A stretch of 64,000 bases of DNA from Lineus longissimus (taxonomy: Eukaryota; Nemertea; Pilidiophora; Heteronemertea; Lineidae): the NCBI RefSeq assembly GCF_910592395.1, contig NC_088323.1, forward strand, positions 14,865,501 to 14,929,500, written 5' to 3'. Made by a program: the position numbers and the translations under genes. Positions within the stretch are counted from its first letter, which is position 1; every line of letters begins with the position of its first letter. The notes below the pieces were generated by a model. It did not search any database. It was not told where the DNA came from and saw only the letters and a list, made by a program, of their open reading frames with translations. Positions 23,601 through 31,644 of this stretch are shown piece after piece.

Positions 23601-25008
23601 AAACCCATTCATTTTAATTTTTCCAATCTCTTCAGAAATTCGAGCGCCCATAAATGTCCATCAGATGAGCAGGCGGGGATGCTGTGATGCTGGGGTGGAT
23701 ACCTGAATATGAATACAGTGATAATTGTATCACTGCAAAAACGGTATCCTCTCTATAAAAAACCCATTCATTTGAATCTTTCCAATTTCTTCAGATATGC
23801 TAGCGCCAAAAAGTGTACAACAGAAGGTAGGGCGTTGATGTTGTTAGACTTCCAGCAGTTTTTGATGAAGCTTGAGAAGTTGACAGAACTGCGCCCAATC
23901 CCAGAACGCGAATATGTTGAAACCTACATCAAGGCCTACTACCTTCCCGAGGACCAGTTAGAGACCTGGGTCAAAGACCACAAGGTAATTATAGCTTAGT
24001 TCAAACGCTTTAATCAATGGAAAAATTCATTCTGAGCGCAACTGCTCTCGAGAAATGATGATTTGTGCAGAATATTAGCCCGTATGCTAATTGCATATGT
24101 AAAACATGTCACATCATGACGACGCTATACTTCTGGAGCTTTATGCAACGTCATTTGTCGTGACATTTCTTCAATGACGCGAAACCCCTGTTCAAAAACG
24201 GTGTCGTAAAATATCCTATGCTGTTGTATCGGGTCTTTTTCTCGCACGGCTGTGGTCGGAATGAACTTTTGAATGTATCAAGTAGCTGGGACTTGATGTA
24301 ACAATCAATTTGAGGAAGGTTTGATAACATTTCGAGAGCAATTGTGAAAATAAGAGTGATTTTCAAGATTTCGGAACATCTTGAACTAATCTAAAGTCTT
24401 TTCCTATCTCCCTGTTGACTCTTTCTTGTTATAAAACTGAAAGATAGACATATAGATGCAAGTTTCAATCTTGGAATCATGGATGACCCATGCTAGACTC
24501 TATGGTATTTCTCACAAATATTAGAATAACTCCTTATAAAAAACAAACTTGGAATCATGGATGATCCATAGTAGACTCTTACAACTCTATTACTCACAAA
24601 TATAAGAAAAACTATAAAAAAACAAACTTTGAAGTTTTGGCCCAGTCGCCCAAAAGAAGCTTATGAAAGCGACTATAGGGATATATAGTGGAACCTTCCT
24701 TAGCGGACCCCTCTCTATTAAGGACACCATTTCTAGTAAGGACACTAGTTTTAGTCAATAAAATTAGTTGTTTCCATTCAATTTCACCCCTCTAATCAGG
24801 ACACCTCTCTATTCAGGACAGCACTTGTCAGTTCCGAGAGGTGTCCTTAATAGAGAGGTTTGTCTGTACATGTAAAGTCATTTCCTCGTTTCTCTGTTTC
24901 CAGGAATACACAACAAAGCAGATCATATCGCTCGTCAATTGTCTACCGCACATCAACAAGAGAGCGCGACAACGCATCATCGGGGTCATCGAAGAAACAC
25001 GCCGATAA
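8613..25008 (+). CDS. VPS50: VPS50 (syndetin) 3' half, with one damaged exon
   Basis: VPS50 replaces VPS54 in the EARP tethering complex with VPS51, VPS52 and VPS53, and acts in endosomal recycling. Exons: 8613-8658 (incomplete), 10890-10916, 11452-11574, 13784-13881, 14218-14473, 14945-15066, 23795-23984 and 24904-25008. From 10890 to the TAA these give 307 open codons with matching phases and AG/GT borders. Recognised segments: [104 protein letters not shown]. These cover the syndetin C-terminal (DUF2451) domain. The first exon ends abruptly in an inserted repeat. The roughly 17 residues the family has before VYSFF were not found, so this copy may be non-functional despite clean later exons. 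No exon for the middle of the protein is seen between 4.7 and 8.6 kb; BBS12 lies there instead. Confidence 0.92.
8659..8804. mobile_element. 146-bp MITE interrupting a VPS50 exon; contains telomere-like triplet
   Basis: Inverted ends (ACTTTAGAATTCCCGATCGG at the left; the right end reads inward as ACTTTAGAATTACCGATCGG) bound a 146-bp element. It contains three CCCTAA units at about 8730. It begins right after the VPS50 codons for KPISE, and the reading frame reaches a TAG formed by the element end. No clear target duplication is seen, and sequence after the element does not resume the exon, so a deletion may have accompanied insertion. Confidence 0.75.
9126..10817. repeat. 35-bp minisatellite, ~48 copies, each with a CRE-type site
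   Basis: The consensus unit contains GATGTGACGTCATG and AATAGGCCCGCTCTGTTC. The palindrome TGACGTCA is the full cAMP-response element, the binding site of CREB/ATF factors. Variant units carry TGATGTCA or TGACATCA, and differ also at CCCGC/CCTGC and TTCGTG/TTCATG. It lies in a VPS50 intron, ending about 70 bp before the 27-nt exon at 10890. Function is unknown; regulatory activity is inference only. Confidence 0.95.
11599..12300 (+). mobile_element. SINE with eight tandem tRNA-like heads
   Basis: Eight units of 65 or 67 bp start at 11599, 11666, 11731, 11796, 11863, 11928, 11993 and 12060. Each holds an A-box-like AGCCGAGTGGTTAACACTG or AGCCTAGTGGTTAACACTG and a B-box-like GGGTTCGATCGTGG. 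These resemble a class II (Ser/Leu-type) tRNA but lack a complete cloverleaf. After 12122 the sequence changes to a SINE body (AATGAGACTTTAAACCATGG ... GTGTCCATGCCAG) that recurs at 53140-53240. The array starts 25 bp after the donor of VPS50 exon 11452-11574. Confidence 0.85.
12301..13783. other. VPS50 intron, no recognised feature
   Basis: AT-rich intron. The 123-codon minus-strand frame at 12204-12575 overlaps the SINE body and resembles no family I know. I see no RNA gene or conserved exon before the acceptor at 13781-13783. Confidence 0.6.
14633..14810. mobile_element. Palindromic TA-flanked MITE family, copy 1
   Basis: First of at least eight copies in the window. The family starts TACAGTGGAACCTCCCTTAG and is built from CCTCTCTATTAAGGACAC and its reverse complement around a spacer (TTGGTCCCAAATTGGTTGTT in most copies). 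A full copy folds into a long hairpin and ends in the inverse of its start. It is flanked by TA, as for mariner-type MITEs. This copy sits in the VPS50 intron between 14473 and 14945. Confidence 0.85.
15067..16345. other. VPS50 intron, 5' part, no feature recognised
   Basis: Unique AT-rich intronic sequence. The 81-codon frame at 15228-15473 shows no family resemblance. Confidence 0.55.
16346..17407. repeat. Compound minisatellite in VPS50 intron
   Basis: Two short modules alternate irregularly: GGCTGCATCTCCCAAGTGGC and CCATGCCTCCACTCAAATGG or CCATGCCTCCTCCCCAATGG. Units are 36-56 bp, with roughly 20-25 copies. Long Pro/Trp-rich frames on the plus strand and Gly-rich frames on the minus strand follow from units free of stops and are not genes. 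The array ends about 400 bp from the 3' end of the antisense gene at 17817. Confidence 0.92.
17817..20459 (-). CDS. Membrane-anchored ankyrin-repeat cGAS-like (Mab-21 family) nucleotidyltransferase
   Basis: Single-exon 880-residue ORF with ATG at 20459-20457 and TAA at 17819-17817. Residues 1-48 are acidic, then Ser/Pro/Val-rich. Residues 49-71 form one transmembrane helix ending in CCCRER, suggesting a cytosolic remainder. Residues about 75-395 hold nine or so ankyrin repeats ([26 protein letters not shown]), some degenerate. From about 480 to 800 is a Mab-21/cGAS-type domain: GGS at 506-508 as the nucleotide-binding loop, then FPDEFDF with acidic E519 and D521, and a third acidic residue D606 in VSIDVVPVL, so all catalytic positions look intact. 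[10 protein letters not shown] (715-724) matches the Mab-21 C-lobe motif. No cGAS-type zinc thumb (H, CC, C) is visible. cGAS-like receptors make cyclic dinucleotides on sensing nucleic acid; product and ligand here cannot be read. It is antisense within the VPS50 intron 15067-23794. Confidence 0.85.
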   Translation of the reverse strand: MDVKEKTVTDAMDDDGMLASTVPLASTIPLTSAVPPASMVPLALTYSDLVLTWIFVFSLIMVVALVLLLCCCRERFLLTASRKGHHIFAKLFLKFGAPIEIKTVGGYSPLFLASQNGHESVVKLLLDRGAQIESKSVSGRSPLWTASDNGHETVVRLLLDRGAVDGQSPLWIASFNGHRRVVKLLLDRGAQIESKSVSGQSPLWTASDNGHGSVVKLLLERGEMTEASVLSSHSPLHTTIDCENSMETLHQQRADIESKDNKGKSPLNQAATVGQTEIVQILIEHGADIASKDNDEFSSRDNCVIHGQINVIEYFFKNITDEADLKKTIERWLLLAARYGQKEVLIFLAKMNKIPGLDYVGQNGQSPLATAISHSHFECVRMLHSLGATLSFISNVELAQCLSQSGSIDIYKYLLIAGLNQHAEDLRDHHNLSFSEDINWDIFRMALSPHEVEERKRISTSSLIKFPGLGSVQSLNQDKLNELNVTIDTKIRAILAKLSWIVTLTGGSAELTKVGFPDEFDFTVKCKGYIPTSKITEVGHGYRRCDGWDIFDSSKLAHSFFWSFIDSSDDMIVSIPSAVTGGGSASTVIQLRWKADEQRSLVVSIDVVPVLQVNDWPDGAIKKTWMMGYDDLKKQGYQLVVRPPHQGSSFGKTFKEAERERLFRVTFSQLEVAHIKDLPARVKNAYILAKCLRDPVVCQVVVKDDRMLHFVDKFLTSYLLKTVFMHNVKDFLHHEPPLPLVEMAYILYSHLEYYLSRGSIPIFWMPKVNLLQGVNINAAKSHKVAAHMKAFVGGLYKEELNQEPPGDVNANLDEPPCRLDLDPNDATALEILSLPINQDSKVEGSSENSSILKMAPNIRKCNLEGGDICPDASSVSQILD
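20460..22690. other. VPS50 intron upstream of the antisense gene, no gene recognised
   Basis: On the minus strand this is the 5' flank of the cGAS-like gene. A TATATATATATATA tract at about 20573-20586 lies about 115-125 bp upstream of its ATG and could serve as a TATA region. The rest is AT-rich with short frames (20835-21152, 21700-22029) that resemble nothing known. Confidence 0.45.
22690..23640. repeat. Segment duplicated at 41980-43190
   Basis: Nearly identical sequence, including AAATTAATTGGACCTGTAAT and GATGGACATCTGATGCCACA, occurs in the same order at 41980-43190, where about 390 bp of other sequence is added. It includes a palindromic MITE and a pseudo-exon copy of VPS50. A segmental copy of VPS50 intron has thus moved about 19 kb downstream. 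Confidence 0.85.
22855..23149. mobile_element. Palindromic TA-flanked MITE, copy 2 (full hairpin)
   Basis: Starts GTACAGTGGAACCTCCCTTA and ends GGGGGGTTCCTTTGTACAG; the two halves are near-perfect inverted repeats. Confidence 0.88.
23368..23700 (+). pseudogene. Two degenerate copies of the start of VPS50 exon 23795-23984
   Basis: TTTCTTCAG followed by a variant of the exon start occurs at 23368 (about 70 bp similar, running to a TTAGACTTGGCG that mimics the exon's TTAGACTTCCAG) and more weakly at 23636. Both precede the real exon and are out of frame or diverged. They look like tandem duplicates of the 3' splice site and exon start. Confidence 0.7.
24685..24872. mobile_element. Palindromic TA-flanked MITE, copy 3
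   Basis: Same family as 14633-14810, in the last VPS50 intron, ending about 30 bp before the final acceptor. Confidence 0.8.
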
Positions 25009-25179
25009 CACGTTTACATAAACGATATCTTGGCCCTAAATGTATTGATATTTCTGAGCTTTGAGACAACGCGCACGTAAATACCTTGACGGAGAATACA
25101 GCATGCAATCAATTTCAAACTGAAGTTGATCGGGGAATTTCAAAATGTTTTCATACCATTCGTGTACGTTAGAATCTTC

Positions 25180-25405
25180 CTCAATAGCGGCCGCCTCTGT
25201 TACAAGGACACCTCTCTTATAAGGACACTGATTTTTGGTCCCAAATTTGAAATCGACAATGAGAGTACTAGTTGGCTTTTGATTTTGAAATGTTGACATA
25301 CCATTCGTGTACAGTGGAATCTTCCTCAATAGTAGACACCTCTGTAAGCAGGACACCTCTCTTTAAGGGGACAGCATTACTCAGTCCCAAGGGTGTCCTT
25401 AAAGG
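25180..25405. mobile_element. Palindromic MITE remnants downstream of VPS50
   Basis: Diverged pieces of the same family (GGACACCTCTCTTATAAGGA, GTACAGTGGAATCTTCCTCA) in the VPS50 3' flank. Confidence 0.65.
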
Positions 25406-25844
25406 AAGAATACGGGCAGGAGCCAGGAAGAACAGATAAAGTTACACAAAATTGCTGATAGGTGACGCTCTGATCTCACAGTACATCAAAACTATTTGCG
25501 CTTGTATCAGCAATATAGTGATGTTGTTTAATCGAACACAACCTGGACCCTAAATGGAAAAAAAAGTCACACAAAGACAGAAAGTTTTATCCCCTATCTC
25601 CTGCCTATACTCCCCCTTTAAACTGTGATTATTGAAAAGACAGAAAATTCTATCTTCAAAAATCATATTTGAACATTGTACAGTTAGTGTCTTAAAGTTT
25701 ATCTGTAGAAACCATCAGTTTTGAACTGATTTCTTTAATGCATAATATCTGTTGTACTATATTTGCAGCTATCTATGCACATCCTGTATCCCCCCCCCCT
25801 TCCCCCTGCTCAGGCGATATCATGATTTGGCAGGATTGCAGAGA

Positions 25845-26245
25845 GCTCTATACTGTGTTCATGAGTTTAAGCCAGCCATGAGCTGTCTTTAACATATATA
25901 CCTATGTGTAGGGCCCTTTGTTGGCTTAAACCAGTGTACACAGTCAATAGAGGTCGGCCAGAGTATGGGACTGCCGAGAGCTCTATACTGTGTGCATGGT
26001 TTAAGCCAGCCATGAGTTGTCTGAATGATGTAAAGACCTATGTGTAGGGGCATTTTGTTGGCTTAAACCAGTGCACACAGTCGATAGAGGTCGGCTTAGA
26101 GTATGGGACTGCAGAGAGCTCTATGCTGTGTGCATGGGGTTAAGCCAACCATGGGCCGTCTTAATTACCATATAGACCTTGGTGTTGGGGCCTTTTGTTG
26201 GCTTAAACTGGTACACGCAATTGATAGGAAGTGAAAGCACTCGAG
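25845..26245. repeat. Three tandem copies of a ~133-bp unit
   Basis: GAGAGCTCTATACTGTGT, a GCCAGCCATGAG-like block and TTGTTGGCTTAAACCAGTG recur at about 25848, 25978 and 26115. The unit contains a near-palindromic pair, GTTTAAGCCAGCC and GGCTTAAAC. Confidence 0.8.
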
Positions 26246-27080
26246 TTTGTAAATATATGCTATTGTGCATGTGACCCATCAGATTAAATCAGGTTGAAGT
26301 TTGCCTGGCCTAGTATCGGGCGATCACTGACAATTGATACAGGATATGACATGAAGTGCTTCACCCTTTGGATACCAGTGTATAAATACCCCTTGGCTAC
26401 ACTCGGTATAGACCAGTAAAGGCCATTTTTCTGTCCCAAGATACGATACCAGTGAATAGCAATGCTCAAATATACACAATGTACTATTATACCCAAATTC
26501 AAATTCAAATTCAAATTTGATTAAAAATCAAACATATCACAGAGTGACACGTATGCGGCAAGATAAGGACTGCATATTGGGTACAAACACAGGAAGTGAA
26601 ATAAATTACAAAATATTTAATGAAAACTACTATGATAGGGTCCCATCTTTCTCAAATTAAACATATTACATGTATTCACAAAGTTAAGAACATGAATCAA
26701 AACCTCGTTATCGTGACTTCCAAGTATTTTATAAAAAACATCAACTGATGTACAAGGGTGAACTCCCGTACAGGAAGAACACACATTACCACTCATTTAT
26801 GAAAACGGATTTTTTTTCGTTTATGTGTCTGTAATGTCATGTCTGTATCGCCAGAAGAAAGGGTTAAGACTGAGCAGACGTTCTGTATCTATAAATATAC
26901 CGTGGACCTACATGTATTTTCCTTGTAAGATTGTACATTGTATATTGACCTTGTATCATGTCAAAAAGTAATATCTGTCATACATTGTAATTATATACTT
27001 GTAAATATCAAGAATTACTGGTAAAGAAGTAATAAATATTGTAAAGGAAAAGTAGCTTGTTTCTCAAATCAATGGAACTC
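26246..27080. other. AT-rich stretch, possible distal 3'UTR of VPS50
   Basis: No coding signal. AATAAA occurs at 26600-26605 and 27031-27036. The second follows a UTR-like TGTA-rich tract, so the VPS50 transcript could extend about 2 kb past its stop; this is inference. Confidence 0.35.
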
Positions 27081-30000
27081 ATAGGACCTCAGCTGTGAGG
27101 TCTAGTTTGAGGTCCAGATTGACTGAGGGATCCCAGGTGTGAGGTTGAGATAGTAAAAACATATAAATTTTGATATGAGGTTTTCTTGGAGTTCATTCAG
27201 GTACCTCAGCTGTAAGGGCTAGTTTGACTTGGGTGTCCTAGGAGTAAGATTGAGATAGGAAACACATCGCAGTAGTGATTTTGGAGTTCACTCGGATACC
27301 TGAGATGTGAGGTCCTGATTGACTGAGGGATCCCAGGTGTGAGGTTGAGATAGTAAAAACATTTCAATCTTGATATGAGATTTTCTTTGAGTTCCTTCAG
27401 GGACCTCAGCTGTGAAGTCTAGTCTGACTCTGGTGTCCTAGGAGTGAGATTGAGATAGGAAAACACATCGCAGTAGTGATTTTGGAGTTCACTCGGGGAC
27501 CTGAGCTGTGAGGGTCAGATTGACTGAGGGATCCCAGGTGTGAGGTTGAGATAGTAAAAACATTTAAATCTTGATATGAGGTTTTCTTGGAGTTCCTTCA
27601 GGGATCTCAGCTGTGAGGCCTAGTTTGACTTGGGTCCTAGGAGTGAGATTGAGATAGGAAAACACATCGCAGTAGTGATTTTGGAGTTCACTCGGGGACC
27701 GGAGCTGTGAGGTCCTGATTGACTGAGGGATCGAAGGTGTGAGGTTGAGATAGTAAAAACATTTAAATCTTGATGTGAGTTTTTCTTGGAGTTCCTTCAG
27801 GGACCTCAGCTGTGAAGTCTGGTTCGACAGGGTGTCCTAGGAGTGAGATTGAGATAGGAAACACATCGCAGTAGTGATTTTGGAGTTCACTCGGGGACCT
27901 GAGCTAAGAGGTCCTGATTGACTGAGGGATCCCAGGTGTGAGGTTGAGATAGTAAAAACATTTAAATCCTGATATGAGGTTTTCTTGGAAGTCCTTAAGG
28001 GACCTAAGCTGTGAAGTCTGGTTTGACTTGGGTGACCTAAGAGTGAGATTGAGATAGGAAAACACATCGCAGCAGTGATTTTGGAGTTCACTCGGGTACT
28101 GGAGCTGTGAGGGTCAGATTGACTGAGGGATCCCAGGTGTGAGGTTGAGATAGTAAAAACATTCAAGTCTTGATATAAGATTTTCTTTGAGTTCCTTCAG
28201 GGACCTCAGCTGTGAGGCCTAGTTTGACTTGGGTGTCCTATAGGAGTGGGATTGAGATAGGAAAACAGATCGCAGTGATGATTTTGGAGTTCACTCGGGG
28301 TCCTGAGCTGTGAGGTTCTGATTGACTGAGGGATCCCAGGTGTGAGGTTGAGATAGGAAAAACATTTAAATCTTGGTATGAGGTTTTCTTCGAGTTCCTT
28401 CAGTGACCTCAGCTGTGAGGTCTAGTTTGACTTAGTGATTTTGGAGTTCACTCGGGTACCTGAGCTGTGAGGGTCAGATTGACTGAGGGATCCCAGGTGT
28501 GAGGTTGAGATAGTAAAAACATTTAAATCTTGATATGAGGTTTTCTTGGAGTTCATTCAGGGACCTCAGCTGTGAGGCCTAGTTTGACTTGGGTCCTAGG
28601 AGTGAGATTGAGATAGGAAAACACATCGCAGTAGTGATTTTGGAGTTCACTCGGGGACCGGAGCTGTGAGGTCCTGATTGACTGAGGGATCGAAGGTGTG
28701 AGGTTGAGATAGTAAAAACATTTAAATCTTGATGTGAGATTTTCTTGGAGTTCCTTCAGGGACCTCAGCTGTGAAGTCTGGTTTGACAGGGTGTCCTAGG
28801 AGTGAGATTGAGATAGGAAACACATCGCAGTAGTGATTTTGGAGTTCACTCGGATACCTGAGCTGTGAGGTCCTGATTGACTGAGGGATCCTAGGTGTGA
28901 GGTTGAGATAGGAAAAAAAAATATGAATCTTGATATAGGTTTTTTTTGGAGTTCATTCAGGTACCTGACTTGACCTTGTCACTCAATACAGCATTTTGGC
29001 AAAACTTCTGCCTTATGAAATGGATATACCTTGTTTTCCTCAAAATTAACCCCCTCTGTGTGAAATCATTGCTCATCAATGTAAAAAGTCTGAATCTTAT
29101 GAGGTTTTCTTGGAGTTCATTCAGGGACCTCAGATGGGAGGCGTAGTTTGACTCGGGTGTCCTAGGAGTGAGATTGAGATAGGAAAACACATCGCAGTAA
29201 TGATTTTGGAGTTCACTCGGGTACCTGAGCTGTGAGGTCCTGATTGACTGAGGGATCCCAGGTGTGAGGTTGAGATAGTAAAAACATTTAAATCTTGATA
29301 TGAGATTTTCTTGGAGTTCCTTCAGGGACCTCAGCTGTGAGGCCTAGTTTGACTTGGGTGTCCTAGGAGTGAGATTGAGATAGGAAACACATCGCAGTAG
29401 TGATTTTGGAGTTCACTCGGATACCTGAGCTGTGAGGTCCTGATTGACTAAGGGATCCCAGGTGTGAGGTTGAGATAGGAAAAAAAATGAATCTTGATAT
29501 AGGGTTTTTTTGGAGTTCATTCAGGTACCTGACTTGGGGATACCACGAGGGACTGTGTCACTCAATACGGCATTTTGGCAAAACTTCTGCCTTGTGAAAT
29601 GGATATATCTTGTTTTCCTCAAAATTAACCCCCTCTGTGTGAAATCATTGCTCATCAATGTAAAAAGTCTGAATCTTATGAGGTTTTCTTGGAGTTCCTT
29701 CAGGGACCTCAGCTTTGAGGCCTAGTTTGACTCGGGTGTCCTTGGAGTGAGATTGAGATAGGAAAACACATCGCAGTAATGATTTTGGAGTTCACTCGGG
29801 TACCTGAGCTGTGAGGTCCTGATTGACTGAGGGATCCCAGGTGTGAGGTTGAGATAGTGAAAACATTTAAATCTTGATATGAGGTTTTCTTGGAGTTCAT
29901 TCAGGGACCTCAGCTGTGAGGCCTAGTTTGAATCGGGTGTCCTAGGAGTGAGATTGAGATAGGAAAAGACATCGCAGTAGTGATTTTGGAGTTCACTCGG

Positions 30001-30335
30001 GGACCTGAGCTGTGAGGGTCAGATTGACTGAGGGATCCAAGGTGTGAGGTTGAGATAGGAAAAACATTTAAATCTTGATATGAGATTTTCTTGGAGTTCC
30101 TTCAGGGACCTCAGCTGTGAAGTCTGGTTTGACTTGGGTGTCCTAGGAGTGATATTGAGATAGGAAAACACATCGCAGTAGTGATTTTGGAGTTCACTCG
30201 GGGACTGGAGCTGTGAGGTCCTGATTGACTGAGGGATCCCAGGTGTGAGGTTGAGATAGTAAAAGAATATAAATCTTGATATGAGGTTTTATTGGAGTTC
30301 ATTCAGGGACTTCAGCTGTGAGGTCGAGTTTGACT
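27081..30335. repeat. ~200-bp satellite array, about 15-16 copies
   Basis: The unit contains GATTGACTGAGGGATCCCAG, GGTTTTCTTGGAGTTCCTTC, CCTCAGCTGTGAGG and AACACATCGCAGTAGTGATT; the last recurs about every 200 bp from 27263. Two related stretches (about 28966-29102 and 29536-29680) holding TTTTGGCAAAACTTCTGCCT interrupt the array. The 3' flank begins with the same TGTCACTCAATAC. Ser/Thr-rich minus-strand frames are artefacts. Confidence 0.92.
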
Positions 30336-31644
30336 TTAGGGTACCACGAGGGATTTTGTCACTCAATACAGCTTTTCTTGACGGACAGTATAGAAGAGAC
30401 CACCAGCCCAGATGGAGTTATTGCCATAAAGCATATTTCTATCAATACTAGTATTGGGATAAATACATTTGTGGAACCCCTCTAAGGACTATATTAATTA
30501 ACCAGGCCTTCCAGGATCGCTAACAACCATGCAAATTTCCCGCCTTCATGTCAAGGCTGCACACTTCGCTGCACACGCCCGTGCCAATCAAAATTATTTT
30601 CCTCGGCACGTGACCTGAGACGGCCAATCAGCGTTGGTGTTGCCCCGCGTCCTTTCATTCCAATTTATTATTTCTTGAAGGCAACACGACGCTCGTTATT
30701 TCTTCTTGGGGTGGTTTTTGCCCCACTCCATGGTTTTTTCATGGCCCCTTAGCATCCAGCTGCTTGTTGTAAATACCAAAATCATCTGCGCTGGAATTTC
30801 AATATGATTTCGGGGCCCATCATTACTATAAATCTTCAAATAAAAAGTCACTCAGTGTCCTTGTCCATATCCGGCTTGTGCTTCATTCTGTTCACAGCCG
30901 CGTAAGTGCACAGAGGAAACTGGTATTTTCCTCAAATAATCGTCAGAGCTACCCCTTCACAAAAAACATCGGACATTTACATTTGAACAAGTAGCAATTG
31001 GGATAGAGGTCTCATTAGGGAGTTTTTTTTGTATTCATGCGCGACCAACCCGTAGTTCCTAAAATCATTGATTTCTCGGCCCTCACAGTACGGCAGTGTT
31101 GAGTCAGAAGTTGTTTTGGCAAAGACATGTTTTTTTGGTGTTTCTGAAACCTAGAGCGCTACTCAATAGGTGGCTAACAAGAAACTTCGCATTTACTGTT
31201 GTTGCCGACGTATGTGTACACTGAACTTGGGATGTGCGTCGGCCCCGTGTTGAAACGCCGTCCAGTGCCAGTTGGTGCGTTTTTGTGCAAAATTCAACAT
31301 ATCTCAAAAGTTCAATGGTTCACCCTCGTTTTTAATTTTAATTTTTGTGTAGCGTAACCAACTGTCTTTCATGGGAGAATGGTCACTGTAAAAATTATTC
31401 AGGAAGTATGTATAATATTTGGGGGTTTTCGTGAGTGTCCGGCCCAATTGGCAATATTGCCATTTGGGATGGTGAACAGAGCTAGGAGCAAATGTTACGC
31501 TTATGATTTATTTAAAGAAATAAAATGCCCGATTGAACATCCTGCAGAATCAGGGGAATCGGGCGTTTCCAGTGATATACGACACAAGTGGGTTGTCCTC
31601 ATGCATTCACTTTGGAAACGCATTTTAAAACAGATGTTACGTCC
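30336..31644. other. Unique stretch between satellite and triplicated block
   Basis: No recognised gene. The 104-codon frame 31379-31693 shows no family resemblance. A promoter-like cluster at 30594-30628 is listed separately. Confidence 0.45.
30594..30628. promoter_or_regulatory. CCAAT / E-box / CCAAT cluster
   Basis: CCAAT at 30594-30598, CACGTGAC at 30607-30614 and CCAAT at 30624-30628, with GC-richer surroundings than the flanks. CACGTGAC is a bHLH-zip (USF/MITF-type) site, and paired CCAAT boxes are typical of NF-Y promoters. No downstream gene is identified, so the role is unknown. Confidence 0.3.

Noticed and set aside
27837-30302. Minus-strand Ser/Thr-rich ORFs
   Set aside because: Derived from the 200-bp satellite.
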